Positions 55,101-61,266 of a stretch of DNA of 61,266 nt are shown piece by piece. Where the stretch lies: assembly GCF_001029435.1 (NCBI RefSeq), contig NZ_LDOV01000042.1, positions 1 through 61,266 of the forward strand. Direction: 5' to 3'. Below the pieces are notes generated by a model. The model had not been told where the DNA came from. It worked only from the letters and a program-made list of their open reading frames with translations, and made no database searches. Numbering within the stretch: position 1 is the stretch's first letter; every line of letters begins with the position of its first letter. The stretch comes from Photobacterium aphoticum. GTDB taxonomy: Bacteria; Pseudomonadota; Gammaproteobacteria; Enterobacterales; Vibrionaceae. A program made the translations under genes and the position numbers.

Positions 55101-57140
55101 CAGCAGGTTATTGACAGTAAATATGCGCATCACTTTGTAAAAAGTGAAACGGATAAGCTAGCAAAAATCAAAGAGCTTCAAGCTGCATTCCCAGGAACGC
55201 CAGTGTGTACGCACAGTTATGAATACGAATTTAACTGTATCGAAGTCCGTAAAGGGGACGGTGTCGTCGTTCGTGGTAACTACTGGCGTGCTGACTTTGA
55301 TCGTTATGAAATGAGCCCAGATGTGGTTACCAGTATGGTGAAAGCCGCTAACCTTGGTACAAACGTCACAGCGTTGCTGGAGCATGAGATTTATTACCGA
55401 ACCAAAGGTAAGCAAGGGACGCGTCTATCAACCGTTGAGCTGAACCAGACTTATGACAATTTGTCCGTATGGCTGTGGAATGATAACCAGTACTATTTCA
55501 ATCCTGAAGTGCAAGATGAATTAGGTTTTGAAACGGTTGTGAATATGCTCAACTGTTACACCAATAACGAGCATAAAGGTGGAACAGAGTGTCCGGTTGA
55601 TTTGCGAAATACGTTGGTCGCGAATGGTATGATCCATGGTGAAGGAGAGCTGGTAGGGCACATGAACCCAAGCTACCCGTTGAACTACATGGAAAAACCG
55701 TTAACGCGAATCATGCTAGGCCGTTCGTTCTGGGATCATGATATTGTGGTGGACACCACTGAATATCCTGGGCGTGCAACGGGTTCGGGTTCAGCAGGCT
55801 CTGCGGTGGTTGAAACAGCAGGTAATGCAGTAACTTTCTCGGCAGGCAATAATCAGTCAACCGGTTTCTGGGCACCTCAGCTACAAGAGGTGACAGTAAC
55901 TGGTGGCGTAAGAGCGACGATCACGGTGATGATGGCCGATGACTTGACGGGGAAACCGCAGCATGAAACACGTTTGAATCGTCCGCCGCGTATGCAGATG
56001 AGCTTTGCTCATGACGGTAGTTCTACTTCGTTCAAAGTGCCATATGGTGGTTTGATCACGGTGAAGCCACATGCGAAAGTCGAAGGTGGCAATACGCAAG
56101 TGACCTTTAATTTTACTGGCGTTGAGCGTGCAGCATGGTGGAAAGATGGAGCATGGAAACATACACCTGAATCAGCCACAGCACCGATTGCTGAAGTCGA
56201 TACGGGAACATTCATCTATACCACGGCGATTAATAACGTGAAAACGGCTGATTTGGCTAAGTTCAGCCAAGAAATGAACCGCTTTGCTGATGCTGCGAGT
56301 GACTTTTATGGGCGTGATGAAGTCACAGCCAGTGGTGCGCACCGTCGCTTTACTTATGAGGGATTAAATGAGTTCCGCCACCGTTTCGTGAACGACAAGC
56401 AGATCTCGATTGGTGCTGCACACTCCGGTTATCCGGTGATGAGCAGTGCGTTTGATGCTGAACGTAATAGCATCCCGACTTATGCAGTGGATGATTGGTT
56501 GCTATGGCATGAAGTGGGTCACAACTTGGCGGCGGCACCATTCAGTGTTGGTGGGTCAACAGAAGTGACCAATAACCTGCTTGCGCTTTACATGCAGGAA
56601 CTTGAAGGACGTAACGCCAATCCAGAAATGGATCGTATTCGTACGGATATTCAGAAAGCGCCACGTTGGTTAAGCAGTAATAGCGGTCATGCTTGGGCTC
56701 ATGGTGATGCAGGTATGCGTTTAGTGATGTTCGGCCAGTTGAAGATTTGGGCGGAGTCAAAGTTCCAGATCGATAATTGGTACACCGATGGTGCGAAGAA
56801 GCCGAGTATCTACAGTGCTGATGAAGGTTGGAATATGTTTAAGCTGATGCACCGTAAAGCACGTGGTGATGTGCAAGGTGATACAGGCATCAACTATTGT
56901 TCTTCTTCAGAAACGGGATTATCAGGTGGTGATCTGCTAATGGTATGTAGTTCATATGTGTCAGGTTACAACCTAAGAGACTTTTTCATTACATGGAATG
57001 TTGGAGAGGTGAGTTCAACCAGTGCTGACGGTACGAAGACATATTCTGGCGCTATTTCAGGTAAGGCACTATCAATGTTGTCTAAATTGAAGCTACCTGC
57101 ACCAGAACAGGATCCATTAAAGGTCGATCGCCTACCTTAA
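52137..57140 (+). CDS. acfD: AcfD/SslE-type M60 metalloprotease lipoprotein
   Basis: Surface or secreted mucin-degrading metalloprotease of the AcfD/SslE (YghJ) family, exported by type II secretion in known cases. The start at 52137 gives a lipoprotein signal (LALAGC, Cys18); the frame extends 54 bases upstream without support. Two Ig/cadherin-like modules (about 38-125 and 126-215) come first, then the long SslE region. The C-terminal M60 domain holds H1458-E1459-V-G-H1462-N. At 1667 residues it is longer than SslE (about 1520), mostly at the N terminus, and the first 1.5 kb is AT-richer than the rest. Confidence 0.9.
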   Translation: MHKKLLLTTLVTLALAGCKDEHNHPMGPEVPVVPEANNHAPVIESISDTLIPAGKTSYIQVLVSDEDGDKVSFKLKESPSWMVIDNEGLITLTPDVIDDGDYSFVIEVSDGKQKVKAYASLSVVNSAPTIELISTLSLNAGKVNGTQVIAIDNEDNPITYTLSGNPKWVTISDDGFLFSNPAMGDEGEYQFSVTASDGVLSSSTNVNIFVYIPTADCPDGSCLEDNGFNNPNLPGKQVFKSSLTASGKLITGDVTCNGDQLDDGVFFVSEGIDFTCNYGSITLKNLMAPTVDAPEKVQAEEIVHSFDLDNEHITKVLQTINACAESDGICLNEFDSADISLVYQKLSDDDITNDEDAVNEYLNSLQEKDTDKVDKAPSSHVDNSIVPVVTPGTSNNLDGKFVSSTAEESLAYKPSAESKVLTISILKDDNGKPLSGISYFSPNAVGVTNEYGEFEYLWGDKISLGIDTFEFGTITGNQIDYQLSDVTKNPVKKANIQSLLARYATDKGYAIEVSDKVKQTFALYPNVINELINLNLPNGGILAGTEFLLPDEFEAQFEQGLTAIIDAELRNASSYIRQARSVFKLEDGAYVTNSLKAIFDGVNSFHVFNDNSSFYNATGYTRGMRALNMSNDAFPVMMPRADINRELPFGEKQAWTREGKPYLAMFPGIEMTEIPTVSKDNATYGFPFVTAGLLGKGKVVFMGNSMYPSILSCPENYWANGELRIDSAEQTCTTTDDLSRDKRNDYGSMKRFFANMFAWFAPQMAEGTFAVATNIEQAAAAQTNVSHGRQYDFFISPEYGFHQVRKLSKGGFTGISPTDTPILILQAYTPKTLGDGMSVRYIADLDNPNLTQDDITALIQYINEGGNVLFMDAIDGATNPEPIGRLADAVGVSLGGSNVTPTNQAFCGSSYYCQTMYPNMHVKSQYDLVVLERFPDADGKPPFTVVEGEDGKGVVQWNPPATMTKLEIPKYDLPRVDEEGQPVLDANGQQVIDSKYAHHFVKSETDKLAKIKELQAAFPGTPVCTHSYEYEFNCIEVRKGDGVVVRGNYWRADFDRYEMSPDVVTSMVKAANLGTNVTALLEHEIYYRTKGKQGTRLSTVELNQTYDNLSVWLWNDNQYYFNPEVQDELGFETVVNMLNCYTNNEHKGGTECPVDLRNTLVANGMIHGEGELVGHMNPSYPLNYMEKPLTRIMLGRSFWDHDIVVDTTEYPGRATGSGSAGSAVVETAGNAVTFSAGNNQSTGFWAPQLQEVTVTGGVRATITVMMADDLTGKPQHETRLNRPPRMQMSFAHDGSSTSFKVPYGGLITVKPHAKVEGGNTQVTFNFTGVERAAWWKDGAWKHTPESATAPIAEVDTGTFIYTTAINNVKTADLAKFSQEMNRFADAASDFYGRDEVTASGAHRRFTYEGLNEFRHRFVNDKQISIGAAHSGYPVMSSAFDAERNSIPTYAVDDWLLWHEVGHNLAAAPFSVGGSTEVTNNLLALYMQELEGRNANPEMDRIRTDIQKAPRWLSSNSGHAWAHGDAGMRLVMFGQLKIWAESKFQIDNWYTDGAKKPSIYSADEGWNMFKLMHRKARGDVQGDTGINYCSSSETGLSGGDLLMVCSSYVSGYNLRDFFITWNVGEVSSTSADGTKTYSGAISGKALSMLSKLKLPAPEQDPLKVDRLP

Positions 57141-57160
57141 CTTTCTTTGTTAACGCTATT

Positions 57161-57190
57161 AAACGGGTTTCTTCGGAAACCCGTTTTTTT
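57161..57190 (+). terminator. Terminator of the acfD-like gene
   Basis: The 11-bp stem AAACGGGTTTC / GAAACCCGTTT closed by a TTCG tetraloop is followed by a T-run. Confidence 0.95.
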
Positions 57191-57223
57191 ATGTCTGTTA
57201 ATTGGTTCAAGACTGAAAGTAAA

Positions 57224-58138
57224 TTACGCCATACGCTGCGTTTGTTTTGCCTGCCAGCGGGGCACAAAGGTATTGATCAGCGTCGCCAGTACAATCAATC
57301 CGATACCCAAGATTTTGGTTTGGCTGAGGGTATCGTTGAAAAAGCTGATTTGCCAGATAAAGGCGAATACCAAATTGGTGAAGATCAGCGGGGATAATTG
57401 CGAACCAGAATGGGCCAGTTTATAGGCCATTACACGAAACATTTGCGTGCTGGCTATGCTGAGCGCAAGCACCGTGACGCCGGTGATAATGGCTGCCGTA
57501 GTGAGTGGCGCATCGGGTAACATGAGGTCTCCTTGTTGAGAAACAGTGAGACTGGCAAACGGTGCAATGATGAGTGCCGCGAGCAGGAAACACCAACCAT
57601 TAACGGCCGCCGGCGGCAGGCCAGATTTAGCCCCTTTGAACAAGGTGACCTGAGACAAGGCATTGAACAATCCGGCCGCGAGTCCGGTCAGTAACTCGGG
57701 ACGCATCGCTATGTCGCCGGTTCCGCCCGCTTGTAAGATCACACCGCAAAAGGTCATCCCTAAGCAGAACAGAGTAATGCCTTTAAGGGGCGTACGATAT
57801 AACAGTTTTTCTAAAACAGGGATGAACAGAGGACCAGTGCTAAACAACACGACACTTTCGACCAGTGTTAACGTGGTTAATGCATAGAGGAAACACATTT
57901 GGCTGCCCACTACACATAACGCACGAATAATAATAGGGCGCGCTGTGTCGCGGGTCGGGAAGGCCCAACCTTGATAGGCCAGTATGCCTAACATGATGAG
58001 TGCAGGCAGAAAAAAGCGCAGGAAGCCGAGCACATCGGTGCTAAAACTTTGGCTGAGTACTTTCCCCATTAAGCCATTGAGAGAGAGGCTGAAGGTGGAG
58101 ATAAGCATGAAAATAACGGCTCGCAGATCGCTGGGCAT
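57224..58138 (-). CDS. EamA-family (DMT) transporter
   Basis: A 304-residue inner-membrane protein with ten membrane segments in two EamA repeats, the usual size of DMT metabolite exporters. Substrate unknown. It is divergent from a LysR gene at 58365, so that regulator probably controls it. Confidence 0.88.
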   Translation of the reverse strand: MPSDLRAVIFMLISTFSLSLNGLMGKVLSQSFSTDVLGFLRFFLPALIMLGILAYQGWAFPTRDTARPIIIRALCVVGSQMCFLYALTTLTLVESVVLFSTGPLFIPVLEKLLYRTPLKGITLFCLGMTFCGVILQAGGTGDIAMRPELLTGLAAGLFNALSQVTLFKGAKSGLPPAAVNGWCFLLAALIIAPFASLTVSQQGDLMLPDAPLTTAAIITGVTVLALSIASTQMFRVMAYKLAHSGSQLSPLIFTNLVFAFIWQISFFNDTLSQTKILGIGLIVLATLINTFVPRWQAKQTQRMA

Positions 58139-58364
58139 GGGTGTTCCTATATGAGAGTGCCTATGTAAAAGAAGCCATGTAAAAGCTATTTAAAAAAAGC
58201 AGGTGACATAACGTCTTTGAATTTCTTTGAAAGAGCCTCAGAGCAAGGCACAGACAACTTGGCACGTGTACTGAAAAGTCGAGCTCAGTGTAGTGAGATT
58301 GCTGTTGATAAAAAAGCGAGTAATATTAACGAAACCTGTAAGAAAAACTGACAGATGATCAAGG

Positions 58365-59318
58365 ATGAGAAAGCGAGTTCCGTTAAAGTCGATTTATGCC
58401 TTTGTGGCGGTAGCAGAATTGGGCAGCATGAGTGAGGCGGCTCAGCATCTGAGTGTCAGTCATTCGGCGGTTAGTCAGGCTATTAAGTCGCTGGAAACGC
58501 AATTGGGTGTGGTGCTATTTCGTCGTGTTGGGCGGCGGGTGGAGCTGAATGCCCAAGGGCGAAAGTATTACCGTAAAGTGGCGCCCGCACTGACACAAAT
58601 TGTGGAAGCGAGTGAGTCGATAGCCCGTCAAACCCATAGCCACCGATTGACCGTCAATATGGTGCACTCTTTGGCGTTGCATTGGTGGATCCCTAATGTG
58701 GCGGAATTTCAGGCTTACGCGCCGCATATTGATGTGCGTATTTCCAATATTTTGGGTGTGTTCGATTTGGATCTCGAAGGAGTGGATGTCGCGTTATTGC
58801 ATGGTTTGCCGGATGAATGGCAGGGGGATTATTGTGAAAAATTGGGTGATGACGCCCTGATCATGGTTTGTAGCCCCCACTTGTTAGAAGGGCTGAAGAA
58901 TACGGTTTCTGATGACGAGCGGGGTGTGATTCAAGATGACACTCAGCAAGATAAAGCTTTTTTGCCGACGGCTTTGTTAGCCCAATATCCGGCAATTTTT
59001 GCGACGCACCCTCGGCGTCAAAAAGACTGGGAAGTGTGGTGTCAGGCGCACGGCGTGGCGGTGCCGAAGCAGCAGAAGAACCTGTCTTTTCATGCCTCCA
59101 TTCATGCTGTACAGGCGGCAATTCGGCGCTTAGGTGTGCTTATTACTCATCAGCAATTTGTCAAAGATGATATTAAACATGGCATGTTGGTGCAGGTAGG
59201 CGAAGCGGTGCTTAACCCCCATCAGGCGTTTTATTGGATTTGTGCCAAAGAAAAGCTGAAGGATGAAGGGGTGTTGACCTTGCGGCATTGGCTACGAGAG
59301 CAGTTTCAAGCGCAGTGA
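58365..59318 (+). CDS. LysR-type regulator (GcvA-like)
   Basis: A 317-residue LysR protein. The N-terminal winged HTH (about 6-65, with EAAQHLSVSHSAVSQAIKSLE) is followed by a substrate-binding domain, with a GcvA-like ERVDVALLHG-type strand (here EGVDVALLHG). It is divergent from the EamA transporter, separated by 226 bases that must hold both promoters. Confidence 0.88.
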   Translation: MRKRVPLKSIYAFVAVAELGSMSEAAQHLSVSHSAVSQAIKSLETQLGVVLFRRVGRRVELNAQGRKYYRKVAPALTQIVEASESIARQTHSHRLTVNMVHSLALHWWIPNVAEFQAYAPHIDVRISNILGVFDLDLEGVDVALLHGLPDEWQGDYCEKLGDDALIMVCSPHLLEGLKNTVSDDERGVIQDDTQQDKAFLPTALLAQYPAIFATHPRRQKDWEVWCQAHGVAVPKQQKNLSFHASIHAVQAAIRRLGVLITHQQFVKDDIKHGMLVQVGEAVLNPHQAFYWICAKEKLKDEGVLTLRHWLREQFQAQ

Positions 59319-59338
59319 GTACTGACCAAATTTATAAC

Positions 59339-59366
59339 AAAAGCGGCATATCAGTATGCCGCTTTA
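59339..59366. terminator. Bidirectional terminator
   Basis: The stem AAAAGCGGCATA / TATGCCGCTTT around TCAG lies between the convergent LysR and chitinase genes. Confidence 0.8.
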
Positions 59367-59394
59367 TCACCGTTTCATTTCTGCTTATCGTGTC

Positions 59395-60990
59395 TTATCT
59401 GGCCGGCAGAGGAAGAAATAGACTCCATGGACCGAATTCGTCACCCGGTACGTCGTTTAGCGTCCACCATTTAGCTTGATATGTTTCACCGTTGTAATAA
59501 ACGAGATCGCCGACTTGATAGACTTTATCGGCTGACCATTCCATATCCATTGGTAAATCTTGAAGTAACCAAGGCCCATAAGGATTACCCGGTTCTTCCC
59601 CTTTCGTCCACCATTGCGCCATGTAGATTTCATGGTTGAAACTGACATAGTCACCTTTTTGATACACTTTCTCTGCGTTCCAAGCATCGGGGCCGGTATC
59701 AAAATCATGATTGTAGTTATCGACGCCGTAGTTCATGGCATTGAGAATATCCCCATTATCCTGACCGTATTCCCATGAGAAGACGCCGGCCAGTTTATTG
59801 CTAACGGCAAAACGAGCTTTGTTCTCTACATCTCTCGGGTGGTCAAAACCGACAAGGGCACCGTCGCTTTCACGCCATGCATAATGGCAGTCACAACTAG
59901 GGTCATAACGGACTTCAAAGCCATCAATCCCCATACCTTCCGGGCCGATGATGTCAGTAATTACACGAGAGTATGTGGCAACACCTGCTTCATCCCACGG
60001 CTGTACGGGTTTGGGGAACTTACCGGTTGCCGTGCCACCTAATGGTGTGCCGAGGTTGCTTGGTGTGACGCCGTCCCAGCCTCGGGCATATTTCGCGACC
60101 CCTAACACCAGTTTTTCAGCCGGCATGCCAATGTTGAGCATGTTCTGTACCGCAACAGCACCGCCGTACCCGTAGCCATTGGCAAGGTTTGCTTCATGAG
60201 GTTGTAGTGAGGTGTGGTGGCCGACGTTGTTCATTGACCAACCCCCATAGAAGTCATAAGTCATCAGGAAGATGAGATCCATGGCCGGTTCGGCCCGTTG
60301 GTAATCCACTTTGCTGACATAACTTTCTGCGGTTGCAATGGCAGAGGTCACCAAATAGTCCCGGCCGGTTTCTTTTGACAGTGCATCTAACCCTGCGCGC
60401 AGGTCGATCATTAAGTCAGCATAGGCATCACCTTCTGCGGTATCACGAGGCCATTCCCAGTCAATATCGATACCATCGAAGCTTGGGTTTTGCTTAACGT
60501 ACTCCACAACGGCGTTCACGAAAAACTGGCGATTTTCAGGATTCATCGCCATTGGCGCGAAAGGCCCCTCACCACCCCAGCCACCGACAGACGGCAGAAC
60601 TTTGACATGCGGGTATTTTGCTTTGAGCTCAGCAAATTTGGCCGCAAAGGTTTTATCAATAGAGGTCGCATTCTCAGCCAGTGTGTAATCGGGTTTGTTA
60701 GCACAAATCTCCGCCATGGTTGGCCGCTCATTAGGACCACAAATATCAAGGAAGGCGTACAGAATATGCGTGAGGTTATCGCCATTGACGTTATCAATAT
60801 TGTCTGGATTGCCCCAGTTTGCAATGTAAGTTGCGACAACCTTGCCACTGGTTTGCTCGAAGTTGCCGTGTTGCCCTTGAAAGTACTCATACAGCGGGGG
60901 AGGCATAGCACTGGCAGAACTGGCACCGAATAAAAGTGTGAGGGCGGTGGTAAGGGTGGCTTTTTTTAGAATGGGTAGGGGGATGTTCAC
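59395..60990 (-). CDS. Secreted GH18 chitinase with two chitin-binding modules
   Basis: Hydrolyses chitin. The start is a GTG at 60990, fixed by AAAGGAG six bases upstream and by the normal signal peptide it creates (about 1-28, ending ASSASA). The 531-residue protein has a GH18 barrel (about 50-420) with D172-G-I-D175-I-D177-W-E179, where E179 is the acid catalyst. Two C-terminal CBM5/12 modules follow (about 433-475 and 483-525), each with WW pairs and GPW ends. It lies at the right edge with no regulator nearby. Confidence 0.93.
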   Translation of the reverse strand: MNIPLPILKKATLTTALTLLFGASSASAMPPPLYEYFQGQHGNFEQTSGKVVATYIANWGNPDNIDNVNGDNLTHILYAFLDICGPNERPTMAEICANKPDYTLAENATSIDKTFAAKFAELKAKYPHVKVLPSVGGWGGEGPFAPMAMNPENRQFFVNAVVEYVKQNPSFDGIDIDWEWPRDTAEGDAYADLMIDLRAGLDALSKETGRDYLVTSAIATAESYVSKVDYQRAEPAMDLIFLMTYDFYGGWSMNNVGHHTSLQPHEANLANGYGYGGAVAVQNMLNIGMPAEKLVLGVAKYARGWDGVTPSNLGTPLGGTATGKFPKPVQPWDEAGVATYSRVITDIIGPEGMGIDGFEVRYDPSCDCHYAWRESDGALVGFDHPRDVENKARFAVSNKLAGVFSWEYGQDNGDILNAMNYGVDNYNHDFDTGPDAWNAEKVYQKGDYVSFNHEIYMAQWWTKGEEPGNPYGPWLLQDLPMDMEWSADKVYQVGDLVYYNGETYQAKWWTLNDVPGDEFGPWSLFLPLPAR

Positions 60991-61245
60991 TTTCAGCTCC
61001 TTTGAATAAAAAATATCCAACAAGGTATAAAAGGGCAGAAAACAAACGACAAGGCGCGTTAATAACATGTTATTGGATTATGCGATATGCTTTTAGAATA
61101 ACCGTGTTAAATATAAGTAAATTGCGGGAAAGGTTGATAGAAATCGCATTGATAGAGCGATAAATAGAGGCATGAAGCGTGGCGTTAAGCGGTCGTCATA
61201 CAATGATGCACCTTCTCCTTATAAATAAAAAGGGACGCAATAGCA
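60991..61245. other. Chitinase upstream region
   Basis: About 255 bases hold the chitinase promoter. No further gene is seen. The CCCTTTTTATTT block shared with the left end lies just inside the terminal repeat. Confidence 0.45.
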
Positions 61246-61266
61246 TAATGCCGTTCACTTAAGGTG
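61246..61266. repeat. Terminal inverted repeat, right copy
   Basis: The last 21 bases, ending AATGCCGTTCACTTAAGGTG, are the exact reverse complement of bases 1-21. Confidence 0.75.

Overview
The window reads as one 61.3 kb stretch of a marine gamma-proteobacterial chromosome, most likely Vibrionaceae. The evidence is the gene set: an AcfD/SslE-type mucin metalloprotease, a GH18 chitinase, an IrgA/CirA-type receptor with Fur boxes, a GlyGly-CTERM rhombosortase-target lipoprotein, cry-DASH, a DmsABC operon, and proteins close to E. coli Dgt and MngB. The genus cannot be fixed from sequence alone. The two ends carry the same 20-21 bp sequence in opposite orientation, as expected of a contig broken at a dispersed repeat. 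No transposase, integrase, rRNA or CRISPR array is visible.

Layout. 0-6.4 kb: a murein endopeptidase, a cold-shock-like protein, NlpE lipoprotein, a YcbX-type MOSC-ferredoxin protein, thioredoxin 2 with an unusual WCNPC active site, and tRNA-Ser(UGA). 6.6-8.4 kb: an AT-rich patch beside the tRNA holding a single dGTPase gene. 8.5-17.1 kb: small housekeeping and unknown genes (peroxiredoxin, HD phosphohydrolase, second M23 peptidase, VOC, TauE/SafE, OGFr-like). In it lies an AT-rich pair made of a Tlde1-like L,D-transpeptidase effector domain and a membrane protein directly behind it.

17.2-21.7 kb: a compact divergent locus that looks like organohalide respiration. lysR-rdhA-rdhB run leftwards. 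A NosR/RdhC-like flavo-iron-sulfur membrane protein and a 53-residue membrane peptide run rightwards, with a palindrome between the arms. 21.8-33.6 kb: a periplasmic OB-fold protein, a heptanucleotide repeat, an HTH-2TM regulator, a decayed GNAT gene, the rhombosortase-target lipoprotein, a Fur-controlled ChaN-like lipoprotein plus TonB receptor, a Sel1 protein, and a cluster of small genes including an orphan YidD.

33.6-39 kb: dmsABC-dmsD-napF for anaerobic DMSO/TMAO-type respiration. 40.8-45.3 kb: LysE exporter and divergent GlxA-type regulator, cry-DASH, and a sugar O-acetyltransferase. 45.4-51.2 kb: the mannosylglycerate system mngR-mngA-mngB, whose promoter has a CRP site at -41.5 and an operator over the start site. 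51.3-61 kb: glutaredoxin, the 1667-residue AcfD-like M60 metalloprotease, an EamA transporter with divergent LysR regulator, and a chitinase with two chitin-binding modules.

The most unusual content is the reductive dehalogenase locus, the Tlde1-like effector with its possible immunity partner, the lone dGTPase next to a tRNA, and the CRP/operator arrangement of mng. All functional statements rest on recognising protein families by eye; no database search was run.
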